A DNA stretch of 64,000 nt from Aquitalea magnusonii (GTDB lineage: Bacteria; Pseudomonadota; Gammaproteobacteria; Burkholderiales; Chromobacteriaceae), in assembly GCF_002217795.2 (NCBI RefSeq), contig NZ_AP018823.1:806001-870000 (forward strand). Direction: 5' to 3'. The position numbers were made by a program, and so were the translations under genes. Of this stretch, positions 42,308 through 50,811 are shown one piece after another; within the stretch, counting starts at the first letter, position 1, and each line of letters starts with the position of its first letter. Below the pieces are notes generated by a model, which saw only the letters and a program-made list of their open reading frames with translations, was not told where the DNA came from and did not search any database.

Positions 42308-43117
42308 ATGCGTAGATTCGTCATCAAGGCGCTGGCCGCCTCGTTGCTGTCGCTGGCCGTGGCCGGCTCCGCCCTGGCTGCCGACCCGGCCAAAAAGGAA
42401 ATCGTGATTGGCACCACTGTGGGTGACTTTGGCGATATGGTCAAACAATCGATCAAGCCCATCCTGGAAAAACAGGGCTATGCGGTAAAACTGGTGGAAT
42501 TTACTGACTATGTGCGGCCCAACCTGGCATTGCAGGAAGGTGCGCTGGACGTGAATGTCTTCCAGCACAAGCCCTATCTGGACAATTTCGTCAAGGAACA
42601 CAAACTCAGCCTGAAGGAAGTGTTCCAGGTACCTACCGCGCCGCTGGGCATCTATCCTGGCAAGCTGAAGTCGCTGAAAGAGGTGAAGGACGGCAGCACC
42701 ATTTCCGCACCGAATGACCCGTCCAACTTTGCCCGCGCGCTGGTGATGCTGAGCGATCTGGGCTGGGTAAAGCTCAAGCCGGGCGTCAATCCGCTGACCG
42801 CGTCCGAGCGTGACATTGCCGTCAACGTGAAAAAACTGAAGATCGTGCAACTGGAAGCCGCCCAGTTGCCGCGTTCGCGCAGCGACGTGGACTTTGCCGT
42901 GATCAATGGCAACTACGCCACCAGTTCCGGCATCAAGCTGACCGAAGCCATCTTCCAGGAAAAGAGCTACGCCTACATCAACTGGGGTGTGGTGCGCGCT
43001 GCCGATGCTGGCAAACCCTGGGCGCGTGATGTGATTGCCGCGTACAACAGCAAGGCATTCAGCGACTGGGCGAAGAAGAAATACGCCGGTTACAAATTGC
43101 CGCAAGGCTGGAAGTAA
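42308..43117 (+). CDS. metQ: Methionine-binding protein MetQ/NlpA-like
   Basis: This 269-residue protein has a signal peptide (cleaved after A-L-A near 25) without a lipobox cysteine, so it is likely soluble in the periplasm. The mature part matches the NlpA/MetQ family: I-V-I-G-T-T, F-T-D-Y-V-R-P-N-L-A-L, D-V-N-V-F-Q-H-K-P-Y-L and V-I-N-G-N-Y. ATG 42308 has AAGGAG upstream. Completes the metNIQ importer. Confidence 0.93.
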   Translation: MRRFVIKALAASLLSLAVAGSALAADPAKKEIVIGTTVGDFGDMVKQSIKPILEKQGYAVKLVEFTDYVRPNLALQEGALDVNVFQHKPYLDNFVKEHKLSLKEVFQVPTAPLGIYPGKLKSLKEVKDGSTISAPNDPSNFARALVMLSDLGWVKLKPGVNPLTASERDIAVNVKKLKIVQLEAAQLPRSRSDVDFAVINGNYATSSGIKLTEAIFQEKSYAYINWGVVRAADAGKPWARDVIAAYNSKAFSDWAKKKYAGYKLPQGWK

Positions 43118-43202
43118 ACCGGCCAAGGTTTAACTGCCGGGCTGCCCGCCGTGACAGCCCGTGCCGGATTTTCTTGTAACACTCCTGGCTACAAGACTTG
43201 TG

Positions 43203-43230
43203 CGGAGGGCAATGCCCTCCGTCTTTTTTT
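43203..43230 (+). terminator. Rho-independent terminator after metQ
   Basis: CGGAGGGC (43203-43210) pairs with GCCCTCCG (43214-43221), followed by TCTTTTTTT. Confidence 0.88.
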
Positions 43231-43252
43231 GCCTGCGCGCTTAGGCCGGCTT

Positions 43253-43669
43253 TCACTCGCAGACGCTGAACGGGGCCGGGCTGTCCATGAGGCAGGCACT
43301 GGCAGTGTGCTGGCCGCTGTGGAAGACCGCTTCGATGTAATTGCCATCCGGGTCGCGCAGCAGGGTGGCCGATTTCAGTCGCGGTCCGCTGTCATCTTGC
43401 CCGGCAGCTTGTCCGCCAGCGGCAAGGCCGGCCTGCTGAAAGCGCCGTGGCAGATCGGGGTCGCCAGTCTGGAAGGCAAGGTGGACATGGCTGTGCTGCC
43501 CGGTGGTGGTAGAGACAAACAGTTCGTCAGCCCAGAAATAGTCCGGGCCTTCCGCCGTGAGTTCACGGCCCAGTACTTGCAGCACGGCGCGATAAAAGCG
43601 TTTGCTGGCGGCCAGGTCGCGTACCTGCAGGTGGACGTGGTCTAACAGTCTGCCAGAGTGGTATTGCAT
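43253..43669 (-). CDS. VOC (glyoxalase/dioxygenase) family protein
   Basis: This 138-residue protein has the VOC fold: L-D-H-V-H-L-Q-V-R-D-L near residues 9-19 (first metal ligand His), S-H-V-H-L-A-F in the middle and D-P-D-G-N-Y-I-E-A-V near 107-116 (last ligand Glu). The reaction is unknown, because the family covers isomerases, dioxygenases and resistance proteins. It is transcribed against the met operon and separated from it by the terminator. Confidence 0.88.
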   Translation of the reverse strand: MQYHSGRLLDHVHLQVRDLAASKRFYRAVLQVLGRELTAEGPDYFWADELFVSTTTGQHSHVHLAFQTGDPDLPRRFQQAGLAAGGQAAGQDDSGPRLKSATLLRDPDGNYIEAVFHSGQHTASACLMDSPAPFSVCE

Positions 43670-43807
43670 GGGACGTCTCCTCTGCGAAGCGCCCTGGCCA
43701 ACTGTTTGCTGCGCGTAGCAGGCTGTGGTGTGGCGCTTCTTTATTGAACAGCTTTTGTCCCATCATACGCCGCTGCATCGGCGCTGCCCATGCATGCCGG
43801 GCAAGAT

Positions 43808-44470
43808 TCAGCGTGCCAGCCATTCCTCGACAAACTGCTGGCGGAAACTGAGCAGCCGTGCCAGCCTTTCCTCCGCCATGGCCTTGCCCGCGGCGGTGTG
43901 CATCATGCCGGGCAGCTTGGCCAGCTTGACATCGATATGGTCGAGCGCAAATTCGCGGTCATCCAGTGCCCGGCCTTCGCCCAGCGGATTATCCGGATGT
44001 GCCAGTTGCCGGCCCATGCGACCGGAGGTGTAGAACATGCGGGCCAGGCCGATGCTGCCCAGCGCATCCATGCGGTCGGCATCCTGCACGATTTTGGCCT
44101 CGATGCTGTGCGGCGTGATATTGGCGGAAAAGCTGTGTGCTTCGATGGCATGGGCTACCGCGGCAATCCGGTCGGCGGGAAAGCCGTTTTCTGCCAGCAA
44201 CTGGCTGGCCTTGGCTGCGGCCATGCGTGAAGCTTGTTCACGCTGAGGATGATTTTTGGGCAGATTGACCAGGTCATGCAGGTAACAGGCGGCCAGCACC
44301 ACCAGTGCATCGGCTTGCGCATGTTGCTGCATGATGCGGCGTGCGGCGGCCCATACCCGGTGGAAATGTGTCAGGTCGTGGGCACCGTCTTCATCAGGCG
44401 CTTGCTGCTGCAACAGCGCAATCAGCTGTTGTTGCCAGTATTGCAGCGCGACATCGTTGTGCGTGGTCAT
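43808..44470 (-). CDS. HD-domain phosphohydrolase
   Basis: This 220-residue protein carries an HD domain: H in D-L-T-H-F-H-R-V near 32-39, the H-D pair in A-C-Y-L-H-D-L near 65 and the last Asp in V-Q-D-A-D-R-M-D near 130. It resembles the YedJ-type hydrolases, which act on nucleotides or phosphates; the substrate is not known. Confidence 0.88.
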   Translation of the reverse strand: MTTHNDVALQYWQQQLIALLQQQAPDEDGAHDLTHFHRVWAAARRIMQQHAQADALVVLAACYLHDLVNLPKNHPQREQASRMAAAKASQLLAENGFPADRIAAVAHAIEAHSFSANITPHSIEAKIVQDADRMDALGSIGLARMFYTSGRMGRQLAHPDNPLGEGRALDDREFALDHIDVKLAKLPGMMHTAAGKAMAEERLARLLSFRQQFVEEWLAR

Positions 44471-44559
44471 GGCGGTATTCCGCTAAGTGGGGCAGCGATT
44501 ACACCGCTACAGCCCGATGGCGTCAACCATGTGGGCTGCAGGGTGTGCAACTTGCCGGC

Positions 44560-45486
44560 TCAGACCGACTGCAGGCAATACTCGCGCGCGATGGCTGCCG
44601 CCAGGCGGGCGTTGTTCAGTACCAGCTGAATATTGGAAGCCAGACTGTTGCCGCCAGTCAGCTCGCATACGCGGGCCAGCAGGAAGGGTGTGGATTCCTT
44701 GCCGCTGATGCCTTGATCCGCCGCTTCCTGCAGGGCTTGGTTGATGGCCGCGTCAATCTTGTCGGCGGGCATGGCGTATTCAGCCGGAATGGGGTTGGCC
44801 ACCACCATTCCGCCGTGCAGATCCAGTTCCCATTTAGCCTGCATCGCCGCGGCGATGTCGGCAGGATGGTCCAGCCGGTAGTCCACCTTGAACGCGCTTT
44901 CGCGGGTGAAGAAGGCCGGCAGGGTGGAGGTCTGGAAGCCAATGACCGGTACGCCATGGGTTTCCAGGTATTCCAGCGTCAGGCCCAGGTCCAGAATCGA
45001 CTTGGCACCGGCGCATACCACGGTGACGGCAGTCTGGGCCAGTTCTTGCAGATCAGCCGAAATATCGAAGCTTTGCTGTGCGCCACGGTGTACGCCACCA
45101 ATGCCGCCAGTGGCAAATACGCGGATGCCGGCCATGGCGGCAATGATCATGGTGGAAGCCACGGTGGTGGCACCGGTCTGGCGTGCGGCCACGATGAAGG
45201 GCAGGTCGCGGCGGCTGACCTTGACCACTTCCCGGCCACGTTTGCCCAGTAGCTCGATTTCATCTGCCGTCAGGCCGGCTTTCAGGCGACCGTCGATAAT
45301 GGCAATGGTGGCTGGCACCGCGCCATGGGCGCGCACTTCAGCCTCAACCTGCAGCGCGGTGGCAACATTCTGCGGATAGGGCATGCCATGGGAAATGATG
45401 GTGGATTCAAGTGCCACGACCGGACGACCGACAGTCAGCGCGGCGGCGACTTCAGGATGAATATCAAGATGGCTGTATTGCTTCAT
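44560..45486 (-). CDS. psuG: Pseudouridine-5'-phosphate glycosidase PsuG
   Basis: This 308-residue protein matches PsuG: V-A-L-E-S-T-I-I-S-H-G-M-P-Y-P-Q-N near residues 22-38, G-A-V-P-A-T-I-A and A-T-G-G-I-G-G-V-H. It splits pseudouridine 5'-phosphate to uracil and ribose 5-phosphate. The ATG at 45486 overlaps the psuK gene by four bases. Its catalytic Lys and Glu are within the conserved blocks. Confidence 0.95.
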   Translation of the reverse strand: MKQYSHLDIHPEVAAALTVGRPVVALESTIISHGMPYPQNVATALQVEAEVRAHGAVPATIAIIDGRLKAGLTADEIELLGKRGREVVKVSRRDLPFIVAARQTGATTVASTMIIAAMAGIRVFATGGIGGVHRGAQQSFDISADLQELAQTAVTVVCAGAKSILDLGLTLEYLETHGVPVIGFQTSTLPAFFTRESAFKVDYRLDHPADIAAAMQAKWELDLHGGMVVANPIPAEYAMPADKIDAAINQALQEAADQGISGKESTPFLLARVCELTGGNSLASNIQLVLNNARLAAAIAREYCLQSV

Positions 45487-46586
45487 GATTGCTCCGCATA
45501 TTGCAAGGTGATGCACATGTGCTGGACGGCGGCCAGCGACAGGGTGGGGTTGTTGGTGGCGGCACAGCCCAGTGTCAGGGCGGCGCAGGCCTGGGCCAGT
45601 TGGGTGGCTTCGTCCAGCGGCTGCTGCTGCAGCCAGCCCCAGGCAAGCCCGGCCATCAGGGCATCGCCTGCGCCGGTGGTATTGACGATGTTCACGCGGG
45701 GCGCAGGGCTCCAACCCCGCACGCTTGGGCTGCTGTAGTACACGCCTTGTTCCGCCAGGCTAAGCACGAGTTGCGTCACCCCCTGGTGATGGAACCAGTC
45801 GGCAACGGCGGCGGCCTGGCTGGCTTGATCCAGTGGCAGGCCAGACAGCGCGGCGGCTTCCAGCCGGTTGGGTTTGAGTGTGTGGATCTGCCCCAGCCAG
45901 GGCCGGATGCGCTCGGCCTTGAACGCCGACACGGTATCCATGAACACCGGGGTGTCGCCGGCTTCGGCAAACAGCCAGGCCAATGCCTCTGCCGACAGGT
46001 TGGCATCGGCCACGATCAGCCCGGCATGGCGCACCAGTTCACGCTGTGGGGCAAGGCGGGCGGCGTCCAGTCGCGACAGGATGTCCATGTCGTTGATGGC
46101 AATGGCCATGTCACCGTCCGGACCATGCAGGGACAGGTAGGTGGATGTGGCGGCATCGGGTAGCAGCAGGACCGGGCGGACATCCACCCCGGCGCGCTGG
46201 GTGCTTTCCAGCAAGGCTCGGCCATATAGATCGTCGCCCACGGCGGTGATCAGGCGGCAGTCTGCTCCCAGTCTGGCCAGGTTCTCGGCAATATTGCGTG
46301 CCACACCGCCAGGCGAGCAGCTGACCTGCCCCGGATTGGAATCGCCTTGCCGCAGGCGATGGCTGCTGCTGCCACGGATGTCCATATTGGCACCGCCCAG
46401 GGCCACCACATAAGGGTTGTCCGCCAGGATATAGCCCTTGCCCAGAATATGGCCCTTTTGCATCAGCTTCATGATGTGGCCGGCTACCGCCGAGCGGCTG
46501 ATGCCCAGTTGGTCGGCCAGTTGCTGCTGTGGAATCAGCGGGTCCTGGCGCAGCAGTTGCAGGATTTCCTGTTCACGTTCAGTCAT
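45483..46586 (-). CDS. psuK: Pseudouridine kinase PsuK with N-terminal winged-helix domain
   Basis: This 367-residue protein has an N-terminal winged HTH (about 1-55, with Q-L-A-D-Q-L-G-I-S-R-S-A-V-A-G-H), joined to a PfkB-type kinase: N-M-D-I near 68, G-G-V-A-R-N-I near 93, and C-terminal T-T-G-A-G-D-A-L-M-A-G. It phosphorylates pseudouridine for PsuG. The fused HTH suggests self-regulation; E. coli YeiI has a similar layout. A symmetric operator lies immediately before the ATG, leaving no room for a ribosome-binding site, so the message may be leaderless. Confidence 0.93.
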   Translation of the reverse strand: MTEREQEILQLLRQDPLIPQQQLADQLGISRSAVAGHIMKLMQKGHILGKGYILADNPYVVALGGANMDIRGSSSHRLRQGDSNPGQVSCSPGGVARNIAENLARLGADCRLITAVGDDLYGRALLESTQRAGVDVRPVLLLPDAATSTYLSLHGPDGDMAIAINDMDILSRLDAARLAPQRELVRHAGLIVADANLSAEALAWLFAEAGDTPVFMDTVSAFKAERIRPWLGQIHTLKPNRLEAAALSGLPLDQASQAAAVADWFHHQGVTQLVLSLAEQGVYYSSPSVRGWSPAPRVNIVNTTGAGDALMAGLAWGWLQQQPLDEATQLAQACAALTLGCAATNNPTLSLAAVQHMCITLQYAEQS

Positions 46587-46619
46587 TAAACAAATGTTTG
46601 CGCATAAAACATTTGTTTA
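46587..46619. promoter_or_regulatory. Double operator at the psuK start
   Basis: TAAACAAATGTTT (46587-46599) and AAACATTTGTTTA (46607-46619) are perfect inverted repeats. Each arm is itself a dyad AAACA-ww-TGTTT. The element abuts the psuK start codon. Confidence 0.75.
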
Positions 46620-46686
46620 TGGTAATGGCTGGCGTGCGCCAGGGTCAAGCTGGCCGGGTGCCAGCCCTGCGGTGCAGCCGCATTTC

Positions 46687-46806
46687 TTGCACAGGACCAC
46701 GCAAACGGGGCTATAACTTTCTTACTGGTTGCGCAGCGACTGGCGTGACCAGCCTTTCACCGGGAAAGGTGAATAACCCGTTCGCAGGCTGGACGGGTTT
46801 CTTTTT
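46687..46806 (+). ncRNA. Candidate small RNA ending in an intrinsic terminator
   Basis: No gene lies here, yet the forward strand has TTGCAC (46687) and TATAAC about 19 bases later, then three successive hairpins: CTGGT...ACCAG near 46726-46753, TTCACC/GGTGAA near 46756-46773, and AACCCGT (46775-46781)/ACGGGTT (46793-46799), followed by TTTCTTTTT. This looks like a ~90-base RNA. It matches no riboswitch or sRNA family I know. The promoter spacing is long. Confidence 0.45.
46775..46806 (+). terminator. Forward-strand rho-independent terminator in a gene-free region
   Basis: A seven-base stem around an 11-base loop is followed by TTTCTTTTT. Both neighbouring genes run the other way, so it must end some other forward transcript. 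Confidence 0.7.
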
Positions 46807-46823
46807 GGTGGCTTTCCAATGCA

Positions 46824-46854
46824 ACAGGCCGCCAGAGCGGGTCGGGCGGCCTGT
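46824..46854 (-). terminator. Hairpin after the chemoreceptor gene
   Basis: ACAGGCCGCC (46824-46833) pairs perfectly with GGCGGCCTGT (46845-46854) just after the chemoreceptor stop on the reverse strand. The T run is poor. Confidence 0.5.
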
Positions 46855-46871
46855 GCGGGCGTTGAGGTGAT

Positions 46872-48491
46872 TTACAGCCGGTACTGGCTGAGTGTGCTGA
46901 TTTGTTGTCGTGCCAACTGGTCCAGATGGCGCGCGCTGCTGGCGGCTTCTTGTGCAGCCGAGGATGCTTCCTCGGTCATCTGGGCAATCTGTTCCACTTG
47001 TACCGCAATATTGTTGGTGGCCTTGCCTTGCTCCTTGATGGCATCGGAAATCTCGCTGACCATATGTACGGTATTGCCCGTGGCATCGCCAATCTGCTTG
47101 ATGGCCTGGTCGGCATGATCGGCACGCGTCACCCCGTTGCGTACCAGTTCTTCTGCACAGCGCATCTGCTCGGTGGCCTGGCGGGAGCGGTCGCGCATGG
47201 CATTGATGGTGGAGGAGATTTCCTGGGTGGAGCTGCTGGTGCGCTCGGCCAGCTTGCGTACCTCGTCTGCCACCACGGCAAAGCCGCGGCCCATTTCGCC
47301 AGCTCGCGCCGCTTCGATGGCGGCATTGAGCGCCAGCAGATTGGTCTGGTCGGCAATATCCTTGATCACCCCCACCACGGTATCCACCTGGGCGCTATAG
47401 GTGTCCAGCTCGCGAATGCTGCCTCCGGCATGGTCCACCGCGCTGGAGATTTCCCGGATGTCCTTGATGGTCTGGCTGATGGTGGTGGAGCCCTGATGTG
47501 CCAGTGTGCCGGCATTGTGTGCCAGATCGCGCGATTCTTCGGCACGGGTGGCCACGTGGTTGACGCTTACCGTCATCTGCTCGATGGTGGCGGCCATATT
47601 GGCCGAGGATGAGGATTGCGCATCCGCTGCTGCAGCCACTTGGGTGGCGGTTTGCGACAGATCCTGCGAGGCGGATGCCACCGAACGCGCGCCGTCCAGA
47701 ATGGATTTCAGATTGGTTTGCAAACCAGCCAGCAGGCTGTTGAATGCCGTGGCGGTGAGACCGATTTCATCCTGCTGGATCACCGGGGCGCGCTGGGTGA
47801 AGTCCAGCGACTGGCTGACCTGCTGCAGGGTGTGCTGGATGGAAGTCAGGCCACGGCTGATGCTGCGGAACAGGGTGACGCCCATGAACAGTACCAGCAA
47901 GGTGACAGCGGCAATCATGCCGCCGGTTTGCAGCATGGAAGCGTTATAGGCAGCCTTGTTGGTTTCCAGGGTGTCGAAGGCCAGTTTGAGGTTGTACTCG
48001 GTATGGGCATTCAAGGCCTTGCGCAGCTCTGCACCGGTGGTATTCAAGGGGCCACTGCGCAGCATGGCATCAGCCAGATCTTCTTTGCCTGATCGCGACA
48101 AGTCAAAGTACTTGCTGCGTTCAGCACGATAAGCAGCCAGCTTGGTTTTGTCGTCTTGCAAGAGCTGGCGGTCGTGATCATCCGTGATCAGGTTTTTCTC
48201 GTAATCATTCAGCAGCTCGTCCAGCTTTTTGTCAGCCTCGCCGGACATGGCTTCGGCTGCCGCTTTTTCCCCCGCAGTATGCGATACCGAGTGTTGGATG
48301 ATGGCACTGCGGATGTCCATGAAGGCATACAGCATGCCGTTCAGGTCACGAATGCTGGGCGCAACATTACTGATGGTGTCTTCAAAACGGTTGCTGGCCT
48401 GCTTTTGCTGGTAAATGCCAAAGCCGCCCACCAATAATAAGGCGAGTAGGGCAATGACCAGGGTCAGGATGAGGCGGCGGATGATGGTCAT
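46872..48491 (-). CDS. Methyl-accepting chemotaxis protein
   Basis: This 539-residue chemoreceptor has an N-terminal membrane helix (about 9-28), a periplasmic four-helix-bundle ligand domain, a second membrane helix near 190-210, a HAMP linker and the signalling domain with the highly conserved tip [16 protein letters not shown]. The ligand is unknown. There is no C-terminal CheR-binding pentapeptide. AAGGA precedes the ATG. Confidence 0.95.
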   Translation of the reverse strand: MTIIRRLILTLVIALLALLLVGGFGIYQQKQASNRFEDTISNVAPSIRDLNGMLYAFMDIRSAIIQHSVSHTAGEKAAAEAMSGEADKKLDELLNDYEKNLITDDHDRQLLQDDKTKLAAYRAERSKYFDLSRSGKEDLADAMLRSGPLNTTGAELRKALNAHTEYNLKLAFDTLETNKAAYNASMLQTGGMIAAVTLLVLFMGVTLFRSISRGLTSIQHTLQQVSQSLDFTQRAPVIQQDEIGLTATAFNSLLAGLQTNLKSILDGARSVASASQDLSQTATQVAAAADAQSSSSANMAATIEQMTVSVNHVATRAEESRDLAHNAGTLAHQGSTTISQTIKDIREISSAVDHAGGSIRELDTYSAQVDTVVGVIKDIADQTNLLALNAAIEAARAGEMGRGFAVVADEVRKLAERTSSSTQEISSTINAMRDRSRQATEQMRCAEELVRNGVTRADHADQAIKQIGDATGNTVHMVSEISDAIKEQGKATNNIAVQVEQIAQMTEEASSAAQEAASSARHLDQLARQQISTLSQYRL

Positions 48492-48798
48492 GAGATGGTC
48501 CTTGCAGAAAGCGCTTTTGTTGCGGATTACCTGGTTATTAGTATGGCTTGACTACGTATTTATACCTATAGCATCGAATCCTGACGAATGTAGGGAAAGT
48601 TGAATACGCGATGATGGTTTTTATACTTTTTATAAATAAAAATAGATTTTAATTTTAATTAATTGTTTTTAATTTGGCTGACCATGCGGTAAAAGTGTCA
48701 GCCTGGGCATGCCCTGCTTTGATGCCAGCACGGTGGCGGGACAATAAAAAAACCGCAGTGCGGATGCACTGCGGTGCGTTTCGATACGACGGGTGCTG
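48492..48798. other. 307-base intergenic region, AT-rich
   Basis: Between the chemoreceptor start and the ABC exporter stop there is no coding frame. The part at 48600-48670 is very AT-rich and probably carries the chemoreceptor promoter, although I found no sigma-28 consensus. The terminator of the exporter gene lies at its right end. Confidence 0.6.
48744..48775 (-). terminator. Rho-independent terminator after the ABC exporter gene
   Basis: ACCGCAGTGC (48752-48761) pairs with GCACTGCGGT (48766-48775). The reverse strand then runs into TTTTTTT. Confidence 0.9.
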
Positions 48799-50583
48799 CT
48801 ATTGCGCCAGTAGCTGCCAGCGGCCCTGACCCAGAATCTGCAATTGCTGCTGATGGTATTGCAGCAGGCTGCTGCGGTGGCCCACGCTGACAATGGTGGT
48901 GGCAGGCAGTTGCTCTCGCAGCAGGCGGTACATGGCGTCTTCCAGCCCTTCATCCAGCGCCGAGCTGGCTTCGTCCAGAAAGGCAATATCCGGCTGGTTC
49001 AGCAATAGCCGGCCAAAGGCCAGGCGTTGCTGTTCGCCCAGCGACAGCGTCTGGCTCCAGTCACGCTCCTCGTCCAGCCGTGCTTGCAGATGACCCAGTT
49101 GTACGGCTTGTAGGACCGTTATTGCCTGTTGGCTATCCCCGGCGGGGGGCGTGGCCGGATAGTACAGCGCATCACGCAGGCTGCCGCCCGGCAGGTAAGG
49201 CTTTTGCGCCAGGAACATCAGCCCGTGTTCCGGACGGATGATGCGACCGCTGCTATAGGGCCATAGCCCGGCCAGGCTACGCAGCAAGGTGGTTTTGCCA
49301 GAGCCGGAGCTGCCGCGGATCAGCAGCGCGCTGCCGCTATGGATGTCCAGATCAACCTGCTCCAGTAGTTTGCGCCCATCCGGAGCCTGCAGGCAGAAGT
49401 TTTCCAGTGCCAGCCGCTTGCCATCCGGCTGTATATCGGGGCGTGGCAGCGACGCAGCCTCCTGCATGGAATCGCAGTAACCGGACAGCCGGTTCAGTAC
49501 GGCACGGTAGCCGGCAAAATCGTCGTAGGCATTGCGAAAGAAGGACAGATTGTCATGCAGCGTGCCAAAAGCACCGGAGGTCTGCATCAGATCGCCCAAG
49601 GTAATCTGCTTGGAGAAAAAACGATGGGCCTGCACGATGAGCGGAAACACCACGGCGGTCTGGCTGACAATCAGGTTGAAGCCCTGGAATTTCAGCGACC
49701 GGAACACGATGCGCCAGTTGTTGTGGATGATCTGGCCAAAGCGGCTGCGCAGCAGCATGCCCTCCACTTTTTCCCCGGCATAAAAAGCAATGCTTTCCGC
49801 ATACTCCAGCAAGCGCACCAGCAGGTAACGATAGTTGGCGTTGTACTGCTCGTTCAGGAAGTTCAAGCGCACCAGCGGCCGGCCGATCTTCACCGCCAGC
49901 ACCGTGGCAATCAGCACGTAGACAAACACCGCAAACACCATGGCGCGCGGTATTTCCACCCCCAGCAACTGCAGGGGGCCGGACAGACTCCACAGGATCA
50001 GCGTGTAGGCCAGGGTGGAAACCAGTGATCTAACCACGCCCATCGACAGGCCGAGCGAGCTGTCGACAAAGCTGCTGACATCCTGCTGGATACGCTGGTC
50101 GGGGTTGTCACTGCGCTGTGGCAGGTATTGCAGACGGTAGAAGGCGTCGTGCTGCAGTAGTTTTTGCAGTAATTGTTCGTTCAGCCAAGCGCGCCAGTGG
50201 ATGGAAAAGCTCTGGTTGACATAAAAGCTGAACAGGCTGCGCAGCACATGCAGGCTAGCGACAATGCAGAAGATACGGATAAAGCTCCAGAACAGGCTTT
50301 CATTCAGTTGCTGCAGCGAGTTGTATAGCCCGTTGCTCCAGTTGGACAGTACGACATCAATGCGCACACCTATCAGGGTGAGCAGCAGGATCAAGGCCAG
50401 ACCCAGCAATGGTTTGGCGCTACGTTGCAGGCTGAAGTAAGCGCCGCTGAGTTGCCAGAATTGCCGGCCCCAACTGGTGAGCCGCACCAGTGCCCAGACT
50501 GCAATGCCAAACAGCAGGCAGGTAATGCCATAGGCTTTGGCTACCCAGACCATGCTGGTTGCCAGTTCCTGATTCCAGTCCAT
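48799..50583 (-). CDS. SbmA/YddA-type ABC exporter (fused permease-ATPase)
   Basis: This 594-residue protein has an N-terminal membrane domain of the SbmA/BacA type (about 1-370, with R-I-Q-Q-D-V and L-N-E-Q-Y-N-A-N-Y-R-Y) and a C-terminal ATPase with Walker A G-S-S-G-S-G-K-T-T, signature L-S-L-G-E-Q-Q-R and Walker B I-A-F-L-D-E-A-S-S-A-L-D. It matches YddA-like proteins. Relatives move peptides, cobalamin or fatty acyl groups; the substrate here is unknown. It is a single-gene unit. Confidence 0.88.
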   Translation of the reverse strand: MDWNQELATSMVWVAKAYGITCLLFGIAVWALVRLTSWGRQFWQLSGAYFSLQRSAKPLLGLALILLLTLIGVRIDVVLSNWSNGLYNSLQQLNESLFWSFIRIFCIVASLHVLRSLFSFYVNQSFSIHWRAWLNEQLLQKLLQHDAFYRLQYLPQRSDNPDQRIQQDVSSFVDSSLGLSMGVVRSLVSTLAYTLILWSLSGPLQLLGVEIPRAMVFAVFVYVLIATVLAVKIGRPLVRLNFLNEQYNANYRYLLVRLLEYAESIAFYAGEKVEGMLLRSRFGQIIHNNWRIVFRSLKFQGFNLIVSQTAVVFPLIVQAHRFFSKQITLGDLMQTSGAFGTLHDNLSFFRNAYDDFAGYRAVLNRLSGYCDSMQEAASLPRPDIQPDGKRLALENFCLQAPDGRKLLEQVDLDIHSGSALLIRGSSGSGKTTLLRSLAGLWPYSSGRIIRPEHGLMFLAQKPYLPGGSLRDALYYPATPPAGDSQQAITVLQAVQLGHLQARLDEERDWSQTLSLGEQQRLAFGRLLLNQPDIAFLDEASSALDEGLEDAMYRLLREQLPATTIVSVGHRSSLLQYHQQQLQILGQGRWQLLAQ

Positions 50584-50811
50584 GTTTTCCCTTCGATAGA
50601 TTCAGCCATGCCGCACCCGCAACCCGGTTGGACTGCCGGTTCCGGGCGCGGTGGGCATGAAGGAGTGAGAGGTTGCCAGCGAGAACAGCGGCTCAGCTTA
50701 CGATGCAGCCCGTCTGCTGCCAAATGCTACAAGCCGATAATTGATGAAAAATTGTTGCCGTGCGCGACAGGCCAAGACCTCAGTCAGGCTGCCGCGCAAT
50801 TGTCCGGCTGG

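Noticed and set aside
46680..46806. Possible cyclic-di-GMP riboswitch near the chemoreceptor gene
   Set aside because: An ACGCAAA stretch recalls the motif, but the order of conserved elements does not fit and no gene lies downstream on that strand.
48560..48600. Sigma-28 (flagellar) promoter for the chemoreceptor
   Set aside because: No TAAA/GCCGATAA pair with the right spacing was found upstream of the start.
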